From an uncultured bacterium (GTDB lineage Bacteria; Bacteroidota; Ignavibacteria; Kapaibacteriales; UBA4661): a DNA stretch of 64,000 nucleotides. The stretch's first letter is position 1, and each line of letters starts with the position of its first letter. This document shows positions 42,129 to 50,519 of the stretch, one piece after another. A program made the position numbers and the translations under genes. Below the pieces are notes generated by a model that was given only the letters and a program-made list of their open reading frames with translations, did not search any database and had not been told where the DNA came from. The stretch lies in assembly GCA_937899715.1 (NCBI GenBank), contig CALCNX010000049.1, positions 124,001 to 188,000 of the forward strand, written 5' to 3'.

Positions 42129-44802
42129 TTTCCACCTCACTAACGGGAGTTTCGATAATCACTTGCACTGTGCGGTTGTAGAACCGTCCTTCCGGCAGCG
42201 CATTGTCGAAGAGCGGTTCTACCTCGCCAACGCCCTTGGAATCAAGCGATTTGTATTTTGATTGTGCCAGCGAAGCCAGTTCATCCTTCGCTTTTGCGCC
42301 CCGTGCGCCGGAGAGTTTCAGATTATACTCATCCGAACCAATGATGTCCGTATGCCCGACGACCATTGCATCGGACGTAGCGAAGAGGCGCGGCAGCACA
42401 TACTCCTTCAAAATACGACTATTCATCGAACCAACATCGGATTTATCAAAAGGAAACATGATGAGATTGTACCGCTCAAGTGTCTTGTCGGCAATGTGGT
42501 CGCGTTTTTTGTCGCCCGTGGTAATGCGCTTCACAGGAATTGTTGCCGCTTCTGAAAAACACTCGCGCCCCGACCTGTCCTTAACGGAAAAAACAACCGT
42601 GAGCGGTTCAGTGCCGGAGGGAAAGTCCTCCGCATCATTTTTCCAATTCCACATGATAGTGCCGTTTGTTGCTACGTTATCAAAGCGTTTCCAGACTTTA
42701 TTTCCTTGCAGTATTGTCAGCGTACGCACGACTGAGGGTGGGGCAGGCGGTGGCGGCGGTTGCCGATACACAGTCTTGCCATTGATAACGACCTTCTCCA
42801 TTTGCTGTGATTGGGGCTGTGGGGCGACGGCACGCTCCAGTGCTTGCGGCGAATTGACGGTAAATTGTACGACTTGCGAGGAAGCACTAATGACGGGCGT
42901 TCTGTCCACCACAGGCTTGATAATATCCCAATCATCGCACAAAATTTCCACGCGCCTGTTTTCTGCCAGACCCAAGCTGTCGTCGCGGTTTGAGGGCACA
43001 GCAGGCAAATCTCGTGCAACAAGTTTCATGCGCTTCTCGCTAATACCCCAAATGTCGCGCAAGTACGTGAGCACAGTTGTAGCGCGGGCTTTGGACAAAC
43101 CATTCTTTTTCTCGGCGGCATTGGATTGGTCATTGCACCCGACGATAGTGATAGTAGATTTTGGAAATTTACGAAGGCGTGTGCCGAAGACGTTCAGCGT
43201 GTGGTAGTATTTGTCCAATGTCTCGCCACGAAGTTTTTCTTCGTCGAAAGCATCGGCTTCCTGCGTGGTTTTGAGCAATTTATACCGACTCGGAATTTCG
43301 CTTGAGCCTTCATCGAAAAAGAGGTAGTTTAAAATACGATTCACGCTCACACTCACGACTTCCTCCATTGCCAAGCCTTGAAAGCCTGATTTTATCAGCT
43401 TTGCGGCTGTGGGGCGGAGAAGTGCCGTATTGACGGCTTGCATAACAGAAGCAAGGCTTGGGCGTTCGCCGAATATCAACGTCAAGGGTGTAACATCCGG
43501 CATTGTTTCATAGACACCGCTTGCATTCTTATTCGGGCGAATAACGGTTAGCGTTTGCGCGAGCGAGCCATACTGCCCACTTTGTGCTGTAATGGCAAGA
43601 CGCAGAGTGTCAACTGGCTTGTCGAGCGGTCCGAAGTCGAAATCCGTGAGGACTGTTTCAAAGGTGAAGCGTTTTTTGCCGTTCAAGGTGTCGCGGAATG
43701 TGCGCTTGGTGATGGGGTTGTAAATACTGACCGTCGCGGCAGTATTCAGCAATGAGCAGCCGTCCACAACACGCCCCGAAATTGGGATAGCGACTGATAG
43801 TGAGCTTTGAGGCACAAACGCCATGAAAATATCGTACTTGCCTTGCGCATTCGGAATGTCGGTGCGCTGCGAGGCGAAGTAAAGAACATCTCGTGAGGCA
43901 GGGGTACAGATAAATGCCTCTTTTGCGGCAGTATTAATGGGCTGCCCCAGATTACGCGGCAACGACCATTGGTCTTTTTGGTTGCGAACGGAAATATAAA
44001 AATCCGTTTCGCCGTAGTTCGGCTGGTGCCAGTCGGAGGAAAAGAATAACTCACGGTTATTGGCAGCAATGAAAGGCGACCAATCATCGCCGGGCGTGTT
44101 GATAGTATTACCGGCATTTTTGGCAGGAAGCCAGTTTTTATGCACTGCATCATAATCGGAATACCAAATATCTGCCGAACCATAACCGCCGGGTCTATCT
44201 GAGGCAAAATATAGCCGCATACCATCAGGGCTAATTGATGGCTGTCCGTCCCACCACCCCGAATTAATGTTTACTCCAAGATTGCGTGGAATTCCCCATT
44301 CCCCATTTTCATTAAGTTCCACAACATAAATATCGCAGAAACCGGATTTCATAATGATACCTTTGGGTGCAGGCAGAACGTCGGGTCGGTCACACCCCGT
44401 AAAGTACATTGTTCTGCGGTTTGCGGCAATAGAAGGTACACCCTCATTTCGTGAAGTATTCAGCCCGTTGTTGGCTATCCGCAATACCGTATCCATATTT
44501 ATTGGTCTTGTAAATACTGTGTCTAAGCGGTTTTGTTTTGTACTGTACCAAAAATCATGCGACCAAGTACTATCACTTAGCTTCTTCTTACTTCCAATTC
44601 TGCTTGATACAAAATATAATGTCTTACCATCTGGGCTAATGGTCGGTGCATAATCAAGACTATCGCTATTAAGCGGTGCACCCGGATTGATAATGCGAAC
44701 ACTTTTGCCCGTGAAAACATCTTGCGCGGAAAGCACACTGCAAGCAAACAGCGCCATAAGAGCGAAGCACGGAAGGATGCGGATATGAAACGGGAATGTC
44801 AT
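42118..44802 (-). CDS. PD40/WD40-like propeller protein with two OmpA-like modules
   Basis: I use the ATG at 44800-44802. The 894-residue protein has a signal peptide (cut near LSA-Q). PD40/TolB-like propeller repeats cover about 40-345 (DYAPTISPDGKTLYFVS, GQPSISPDGMRLYFASDRPGGYG, DDWSPFIAANNRELFFSSDW). A carboxypeptidase-like beta domain follows at about 350-450. A first OmpA-like module is at about 505-625 (FFDEGSSEIPSRY, TIVGCNDQS, RRVEILCDDW), then an Ig-like stretch, then a second, more typical OmpA module at the C-terminus (FPFDKSDVGSMN, VVGHTDIIGSDEYNLKLSGARG, NRTVQVII). OmpA modules bind peptidoglycan. It is probably an envelope scaffold. Confidence 0.82.
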   Translation of the reverse strand: MTFPFHIRILPCFALMALFACSVLSAQDVFTGKSVRIINPGAPLNSDSLDYAPTISPDGKTLYFVSSRIGSKKKLSDSTWSHDFWYSTKQNRLDTVFTRPINMDTVLRIANNGLNTSRNEGVPSIAANRRTMYFTGCDRPDVLPAPKGIIMKSGFCDIYVVELNENGEWGIPRNLGVNINSGWWDGQPSISPDGMRLYFASDRPGGYGSADIWYSDYDAVHKNWLPAKNAGNTINTPGDDWSPFIAANNRELFFSSDWHQPNYGETDFYISVRNQKDQWSLPRNLGQPINTAAKEAFICTPASRDVLYFASQRTDIPNAQGKYDIFMAFVPQSSLSVAIPISGRVVDGCSLLNTAATVSIYNPITKRTFRDTLNGKKRFTFETVLTDFDFGPLDKPVDTLRLAITAQSGQYGSLAQTLTVIRPNKNASGVYETMPDVTPLTLIFGERPSLASVMQAVNTALLRPTAAKLIKSGFQGLAMEEVVSVSVNRILNYLFFDEGSSEIPSRYKLLKTTQEADAFDEEKLRGETLDKYYHTLNVFGTRLRKFPKSTITIVGCNDQSNAAEKKNGLSKARATTVLTYLRDIWGISEKRMKLVARDLPAVPSNRDDSLGLAENRRVEILCDDWDIIKPVVDRTPVISASSQVVQFTVNSPQALERAVAPQPQSQQMEKVVINGKTVYRQPPPPPAPPSVVRTLTILQGNKVWKRFDNVATNGTIMWNWKNDAEDFPSGTEPLTVVFSVKDRSGRECFSEAATIPVKRITTGDKKRDHIADKTLERYNLIMFPFDKSDVGSMNSRILKEYVLPRLFATSDAMVVGHTDIIGSDEYNLKLSGARGAKAKDELASLAQSKYKSLDSKGVGEVEPLFDNALPEGRFYNRTVQVIIETPVSEVENEK

Positions 44803-44883
44803 GGTATCAAAAAAATATGAAACATTACTCACCATTGGAGACGGAAGAGCGAGAAAAAAGTTTAGAAAAACCGTGTCGCTATT

Positions 44884-45978
44884 CTATTCCACAACTATAA
44901 GGTGCTTCGGCGTGGCGCTTGTCAAGACCTCACAGCCCGATTCGGTCAGCCACACATCGTCTTCGATGCGGACACCACAGCGCTCTGCCAAATAGACACC
45001 CGGCTCAATCGTAATGACCGCCCCCACTGGTGCGATGTCGTCCGGGAAACGGTACGAAACGCTAGGTTTTTCATGCACCTCGCGTCCCAAGCCGTGTCCA
45101 AGCCCATGCGCAAAGTCTTCGGCGTAACCCGCTTCTTTGATGATGTCCCGGGCAACTGCATCCAGCTCTGCCACCTTCATCCCGCCTTTTGCCACCTCGA
45201 TTGCTGCTTCGTTTGCACGCAGTACCAACTCAAAAATAGCGCGGTCAAAAAGGTTTGGCTCGCCGACGGCAAAGGTGCGAGTAATGTCGCTGTAAAAACC
45301 TTGTGCGCGGCAGCCAAAATCAAGCGTGACGAGTTCGCCGTGCTGAATGACCTTATTCGAGGCGCGTCCGTGCGGGAGAGCACCGCGCACGCCGCTTGCC
45401 ACAATCGTTTCAAAGCCCTCACCTTCCGAACCTAGTTTTTTAGAGACGTAGGCGACTTCGGCAGCAACGTCGTTTTCAGTCATCCCGGCTTTGGTGGAGC
45501 GGAGTACGTGGTCATAGACTTTTGCGGCAATTTCGGCTGCTTCGCGTATTGCACCCGCTTCTTCACGGGTTTTGACCATGATGACGGCTTCGACCATCCC
45601 CACAAGCGGCTGCCACTCGCGCCCTTCCACAATTTTCTTCATCACTTCTGCCGACGCTACTGACGTATGCGAAGCCTCAAAGCCTATACTCTGTGCGCCT
45701 TCCAGCAGTTGCTTCTCGTGAACGTATTTCCACCATTCCCGTTCGATGTGAATAGTCAAATTTGGTAACGCAACTACTTCTTGACGTGCCTGTTCGGTGT
45801 ATCGTCCATCGGTGAGAAAATGCACCGATGAACGTGTCAACACAAGCAGTGCACTTGAACCTGTAAAGCCTGTCAAATACGCCACGTGCGGAACGTGCGT
45901 GATGATGAGCGCTTCGATTTTTCGCCGTTCAAATTCGCTGCGGAGCGTGCTTATGCGGTGTTCGTGAATGGTGGTCAT
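44884..45978 (-). CDS. M24-family aminopeptidase (Xaa-Pro aminopeptidase-like)
   Basis: I use the ATG at 45976-45978. The 364-residue protein has the N-terminal creatinase-like domain (HVAYLTGFTGSSALLVL) and the pita-bread catalytic domain with the five metal ligands: Asp in VTLDFGCRAQG, Asp in FYSDITRTF, His in HGLGHGLGREVHE, Glu in ITIEPGVYL and Glu in VRIEDDVWL. It should remove N-terminal residues before proline in the cytoplasm. It begins 4 bases after the panB stop, so the two genes form an operon. Confidence 0.94.
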   Translation of the reverse strand: MTTIHEHRISTLRSEFERRKIEALIITHVPHVAYLTGFTGSSALLVLTRSSVHFLTDGRYTEQARQEVVALPNLTIHIEREWWKYVHEKQLLEGAQSIGFEASHTSVASAEVMKKIVEGREWQPLVGMVEAVIMVKTREEAGAIREAAEIAAKVYDHVLRSTKAGMTENDVAAEVAYVSKKLGSEGEGFETIVASGVRGALPHGRASNKVIQHGELVTLDFGCRAQGFYSDITRTFAVGEPNLFDRAIFELVLRANEAAIEVAKGGMKVAELDAVARDIIKEAGYAEDFAHGLGHGLGREVHEKPSVSYRFPDDIAPVGAVITIEPGVYLAERCGVRIEDDVWLTESGCEVLTSATPKHLIVVE

Positions 45979-45982
45979 GGTC

Positions 45983-46879
45983 TCAATAACTCTCCTCTTC
46001 CGACGGAAACGTCGAAGTCCGCACATCGTTGATGTATTGCCCGACCGCTTCCAGCATTCGTTCACGCATCACGTCGTAGCGCCGTACAAAGCGCGGTTGA
46101 AAGTCGTTGGTGATGCCGAGCATATCGGTATAAACAAGTATCTGTCCGTCGCAGTGAACGCCCGCACCGATGCCAATGGTTGGTATTGTGAGCGCTTCGG
46201 TGATTTGCCGTGCGAGTTCGGATGGAATTTTTTCCAGAACAATAGCAAAGCAACCTGCCCGCTCCAAGTCTTTCGCATCACGCAGAATCTGGTCAGCTTC
46301 TTTCTTTTCCGTGCCGCGCGTCCTGTACGAACCAAATTGATGAATACTCTGCGGTGTAAGCCCCAAGTGCCCCATCACGGGAATACCCGCTTCGCTGATA
46401 TGTGCTACAATTTCCAATACGCGGTGTCCACCTTCCAGCTTCACAGCGCTTGCACCTGCTTCTTTCATCAATCTTCCCGCATTGCGGAATGCCTCTTCGG
46501 GTGAGATCTGGTAGGACATGAACGGCATATCTGCCACGACCATTGAGCGCATCACACCGCGCAAAACTGCTTTGGTATGATAAATGATTTCGTCCAACGT
46601 CACGGGAATCGTGGTCTCGTGCCCTTGCACGACGTTGGCAACCGAATCGCCGACGAGCAGCAAATCAATGCCCGCTTCATCGAAAATTTGTGCCATTGTT
46701 GCATCGTAAGCCGTCAGACACGAAAAACGCTCGCCGCGCTTTTTGCGTTCCAGCAATGTTTGCCGTGTAACGCGCTTGGTACGGCGCACGGCGGGTGCTC
46801 CGTAAATAGGAGTATCGGATTCAGGCTTTTGCTGTTGCAAGGAGGCTTTCGTGCCGAATTGTTTTGTGGGATCGTTCAT
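45983..46879 (-). CDS. panB: 3-Methyl-2-oxobutanoate hydroxymethyltransferase
   Basis: This 298-residue enzyme makes ketopantoate for pantothenate and CoA. Family marks are FSCLTAYDATMAQIFDEAGIDLLLVGDS, GHETTIPVTLDEIIYHTKAV, ADMPFMSY, ASAVKLEGG, GIPVMGHLGLTPQS, and FAIVLEKIPSELA with GIGAGVHCDGQILV. It has an extra N-terminal tail of about 40 residues with a basic RRTKRVTRQTLLERKKRGER stretch before the core. A hairpin at 46948-46972 lies upstream. panC is not nearby. Confidence 0.96.
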   Translation of the reverse strand: MNDPTKQFGTKASLQQQKPESDTPIYGAPAVRRTKRVTRQTLLERKKRGERFSCLTAYDATMAQIFDEAGIDLLLVGDSVANVVQGHETTIPVTLDEIIYHTKAVLRGVMRSMVVADMPFMSYQISPEEAFRNAGRLMKEAGASAVKLEGGHRVLEIVAHISEAGIPVMGHLGLTPQSIHQFGSYRTRGTEKKEADQILRDAKDLERAGCFAIVLEKIPSELARQITEALTIPTIGIGAGVHCDGQILVYTDMLGITNDFQPRFVRRYDVMRERMLEAVGQYINDVRTSTFPSEEESY

Positions 46880-46947
46880 AAATGCTCTAAAATCTTGTGG
46901 TAGAATCTCGTGGTAAGAGGTAGTGTGAGATGTATTTCACGAACGAT

Positions 46948-46972
46948 GCAGCCCACGACAAGAATGGGCTGC
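46948..46972. other. Hairpin between the DECR-type gene and panB
   Basis: GCAGCCCA (46948-46955) pairs perfectly with TGGGCTGC (46965-46972) around a 9-base loop. Reading on the minus strand it lies about 22 bases after the DECR-type stop and 69 bases before panB. It has no T run on that strand, so it may be a weak terminator or an mRNA stabiliser. Confidence 0.5.
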
Positions 46973-46994
46973 ACCGTATCGTTTTTCTGTACGA

Positions 46995-47852
46995 TTATTT
47001 CTTTGGTTTCATTGCATGGAACATTTGTTTAAGCGGCTTACGGTCGAATCCACTCACAAAGAGATTGAATTCGCCGCCCGCCAAGCGCTCGCCACCGTCA
47101 ATGGTGACGCATTCGCCAGTAATATAACCTGCCATATCGGACATGAGAAATACTGCCAAATTTGCCAATTCCTCGTGCTTGCCCACACGCCCCAGTGCTA
47201 CGCGCTTGATGTACATTTCCTGAAGCTCTTTGGTTGGCATGAGGCGTGACCATGCACCTTCGGTGGGGAAGGGTCCGGGCGCAATCGAATTGACGCGAAT
47301 GCCGTAGGTTCCCCATTCGTAGGCGAGAGTGGTGGTGAGTGCATACACGCCTGCCTTTGCGCACGCTGAGGGCAGCACAAAAGCTGAACCCGTCTCGGTA
47401 TAGGTCGTTACGATGCTCAAGATAGAGCCTTGGCGCTCGTTGTTGATAAGATAATTGCCAAAATGCTGTGTGCAATTAAACGTGCCGTGTAGAACAATAT
47501 CTACCACCGATTTGAAGCCGTTGGGAGAAATATCTTCCGATGGTGAAAGGAAATTACCCGCAGCATTATTGACCAAGCCCTCCAGCGAGCCAAATTCTTC
47601 CACAAGGCGCTTCATCATTACCCCGACAGCATCAAAATCGCGGACATCCACAGGGTGCGTGAGCACTTTTATATGGGGCTGCTTTACCGCTTCAATTTCT
47701 TTTGCTGCCTCGCGGAGCTTGTCCTCCGTGCGCCCACAAATAGCTACGTTTGCGCCGTGCGCCGCGAAATGTTTTGCCATCGAAAGCCCCAAGCCGCTTC
47801 CGCCACCGGTGACTAAAATACTTTTACCATTGAGTGTGTCGGGTGTAAACAT
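46995..47852 (-). CDS. 2,4-Dienoyl-CoA reductase (DECR-type SDR)
   Basis: This 285-residue SDR has the nucleotide-binding TGGGSGLGLSMAKHF and NNAAGNF. The active site is of the DECR1 type, not the common Y-x3-K type: a Tyr in VTTYTETGSAFV and a Lys in SACAKAGV, as in mitochondrial 2,4-dienoyl-CoA reductases. It should reduce 2,4-dienoyl-CoA with NADPH so that polyunsaturated fatty acids can enter beta-oxidation. The C-terminal GECVTIDGGE and FLMSDMAGYIT fit. A Lys-Lys ending (MKPKK) is seen. Confidence 0.88.
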   Translation of the reverse strand: MFTPDTLNGKSILVTGGGSGLGLSMAKHFAAHGANVAICGRTEDKLREAAKEIEAVKQPHIKVLTHPVDVRDFDAVGVMMKRLVEEFGSLEGLVNNAAGNFLSPSEDISPNGFKSVVDIVLHGTFNCTQHFGNYLINNERQGSILSIVTTYTETGSAFVLPSACAKAGVYALTTTLAYEWGTYGIRVNSIAPGPFPTEGAWSRLMPTKELQEMYIKRVALGRVGKHEELANLAVFLMSDMAGYITGECVTIDGGERLAGGEFNLFVSGFDRKPLKQMFHAMKPKK

Positions 47853-47911
47853 GATGATTCCTCAAGAAGTGAGATAAAAAAGAGTTGTGAGTTCGGTATA
47901 AAAACAAGAGT

Positions 47912-50452
47912 TCATGCCGCATCCTCTAAAAGACGGTCTTTGAAGCGCTGATACAAATACGATACCAAAAGCAGCACCACGCCCAGACCAATAAACGAGC
48001 CAATGCGATACGGTGTAGTGAGAAACGATAAATCGTAGAGAAATATCTTCAGCACCGACACGCCTGCCAAACCAAGTGCGACGAGGCGTAATGCCCTCAG
48101 ACGGCGCACAAACCCGCCAATCATCATCGCTGCCGCATACAGCAGCCAGGCGCTAGAAATAGCGAGCTGTTGCGCATATTGGAGCGCTATTATCTTTTCG
48201 CCAATGGTTGCGTTCTCCTGTACTGCCGCCGGGAGTGCATAGAGTAGCATGACTTGGCTATGGAAGTAGTCGGATGCTTCGCCCGTCAGCACGGTAAAAA
48301 GCAGCATGAGCGCAGTTCCGCCAACAACGGGACGAATGGAAGAAGCGAAGATTGCGGGAAGTGTTGAATTTGTTGTGTCAAAAATTTTCCATAGCGCCAA
48401 CGTTGCGCCCAATGCCATAAGCAGTGCCACTACGCGGTGATTGAGCACAAGTGCCCACTCAATAGCAGGCTCATAGACGAAGCCGCGTAGTATCAGCATT
48501 CCAAAGGTTAGTACGCCAATTAGGAGCGCCATCCACGTTACTTCTTTCCATAATAACTTGCGTCCCAGCCATGCCAGCATGACAACGAATACCGTAAAGG
48601 CAATTCCCATAATCTGGAACTGACGGTACTCGCCGTGTACAATAGGATGCAAGGCGGAATACGACTGCTCCAAAAGAAAAATGTGGCTGAATTTGTAGAT
48701 AATGGCGTTTGCGCCCACGATGACCCACGCAAAATGGAATACATTCACAAGGCGGAGTTTCCCGACGCGCTCATCCTGCTTGGCGAGGCGAGGAAAGAGC
48801 GCTCCAACGGCAATAAACGCCATCATGCCCACCGTGTACATCATAAGCGGCAAATCAACAAGTGACAGGAGCGTAGGCTCTTTCTGTGATTGCAGAAGTG
48901 CTTGAAAAGGGCTTATCATGTTGTGCAGCGTTTGCCAAAAGAGTAGAAAGAAAAAGACCACCAAGGACAATGCCGCTCCTGAAAGGCTCACAAACGTATA
49001 GCGCCAGCGTACTCCCGCCCAAAAGAGAAAGGCAAACTCAACCGACCACGCAATAATCGTCCACTCTTTATCAAGTTGCTGCGATGTGGCGACAATCATT
49101 TGGATAATCGCCGTCATGGTGTAGCGCATAAACGCAAAGCGGTGTTCCGGCTGCTGCACGCGAACAAGCTGCGAGGCAAGGAAGTAAGCGGTTCCGTAGA
49201 ACAGACTAAAAACAGGCATCCAGCGCGGGTGCGCATCGTAGATGATAGTGAAAAATGCGGCGTACGAAACGCTTGAATTGAGAAAAGAATCTATGCGTCG
49301 CCATGGGGCATCCAATGTGGAACGCCCGCTTGCTGCGCGGTACAAGTCCACCGTAAAGAACATTATCCAGAAAAGCAGCGCAAAGCCAAGCGTCATCCAG
49401 AAGTGCTCCAGCGTGGTATAAGCATTTGCATACCAAATCCCACATACGCCGTAGGTGGCGATAAAGCTGAGTGGCTTGAGCACAAACCAATCATCACGCC
49501 TGAGTACCAATGCCAACATTCCCAGCGACAAAATCGTGAGATAACTCATTAAGCCAAATGGGTTTGGCTGTTCGCTGTGAATCAGAAGTGGCGTGAGATA
49601 GCCGCCAAACCAGGCTAAAAGCGCGATGGAAAGAGCATTATACCGCAGAGCCAGCACAAAACCTATCACCGTAACGCCTATCATGCCTGCAAATGCCTGC
49701 ATAACAGGCAAGAGATGATAGAAATTATAGGCAGCATAGACCGATAGATACAGCGTTCCAATGCCTGCGCCTGTCAGCCCTTGTGCGAAAATGGGAAGTT
49801 TTTTGCGCTGCATCTGCTCGGCTCCGCCAATAAAGGCTGCGCCCAAGAGCACACCAATCAAAATACGCAACGGCTCGCTAATGATGTCGTTATCAAACGC
49901 ATATTTCAGAAAGAAGCCAATGCCAATCACAATCGCCGCCGCACCAATTCGATTGAACAAACGTCCGCCGATAAGCGATTCCCATTCGGTGTTCGTGCGT
50001 GACGGCTTGACGGGATGTGGCTTTACAGGAGGCTGGGGCGCTTCGGTGCTTTGTTGCGATTTGCTTTCGTTAGCGGTTTCTTTCGGTGCAGGTGCGGGAG
50101 GAACAGGTGTTGGCGACGGTGCTGCGAGAGCGGTGTCTTGTGAAGCGTCGAAAGAACTTGCTTCCGATGCTGTTTCTTGCTTGAGTGTTTCGAGGTCAAT
50201 GAGCGTTGCAAGCTGATGTGGTGCAATGCGATGAGGTGTGCCCGATGGGTTTGCCATAGCAGGTACTTGCCCGACACCCAAGCCGCTTTGCAGAGAAGAT
50301 TGTTCTACATTGCGCTCCAGAGCACTTAAACGTTTCCGCAAATCCCAGACTTCACGTTCCAAAAAACGTGTTTTGCGCATCGTCGTGAAAAGCATGATGA
50401 GCGGCAAGAAAAAGACCGCCAAACCGAGCAGTATGTAAAAAACATCTTCCAT
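47912..50452 (-). CDS. DUF2339 polytopic membrane protein
   Basis: This 846-residue protein has an N-terminal membrane segment (about 3-23), a coiled-coil part (REVWDLRKRLSALERNVEQ), a Pro/Ala/Ser-rich cytoplasmic linker to about 160, and then more than 20 membrane segments to the end. The WESLIGGRLFNRIGAAAIVIGIGFFLKYAFDNDII segment is diagnostic for DUF2339. The function of the family is unknown. It stands 59 bases upstream of the DECR-type gene on the same strand. Confidence 0.92.
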   Translation of the reverse strand: MEDVFYILLGLAVFFLPLIMLFTTMRKTRFLEREVWDLRKRLSALERNVEQSSLQSGLGVGQVPAMANPSGTPHRIAPHQLATLIDLETLKQETASEASSFDASQDTALAAPSPTPVPPAPAPKETANESKSQQSTEAPQPPVKPHPVKPSRTNTEWESLIGGRLFNRIGAAAIVIGIGFFLKYAFDNDIISEPLRILIGVLLGAAFIGGAEQMQRKKLPIFAQGLTGAGIGTLYLSVYAAYNFYHLLPVMQAFAGMIGVTVIGFVLALRYNALSIALLAWFGGYLTPLLIHSEQPNPFGLMSYLTILSLGMLALVLRRDDWFVLKPLSFIATYGVCGIWYANAYTTLEHFWMTLGFALLFWIMFFTVDLYRAASGRSTLDAPWRRIDSFLNSSVSYAAFFTIIYDAHPRWMPVFSLFYGTAYFLASQLVRVQQPEHRFAFMRYTMTAIIQMIVATSQQLDKEWTIIAWSVEFAFLFWAGVRWRYTFVSLSGAALSLVVFFFLLFWQTLHNMISPFQALLQSQKEPTLLSLVDLPLMMYTVGMMAFIAVGALFPRLAKQDERVGKLRLVNVFHFAWVIVGANAIIYKFSHIFLLEQSYSALHPIVHGEYRQFQIMGIAFTVFVVMLAWLGRKLLWKEVTWMALLIGVLTFGMLILRGFVYEPAIEWALVLNHRVVALLMALGATLALWKIFDTTNSTLPAIFASSIRPVVGGTALMLLFTVLTGEASDYFHSQVMLLYALPAAVQENATIGEKIIALQYAQQLAISSAWLLYAAAMMIGGFVRRLRALRLVALGLAGVSVLKIFLYDLSFLTTPYRIGSFIGLGVVLLLVSYLYQRFKDRLLEDAA

Positions 50453-50519
50453 AGCCGTTCTTTCTTTGGGTAGTAAAAGCTGTTGTCCTCAAAAAAAAAC
50501 ACTCCGAAAAGCGCGAAGA

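Noticed and set aside
42203..43207. 334-codon open frame on the plus strand
   Set aside because: It lies opposite the PD40/OmpA gene and has Ser/Arg-rich composition without any domain.
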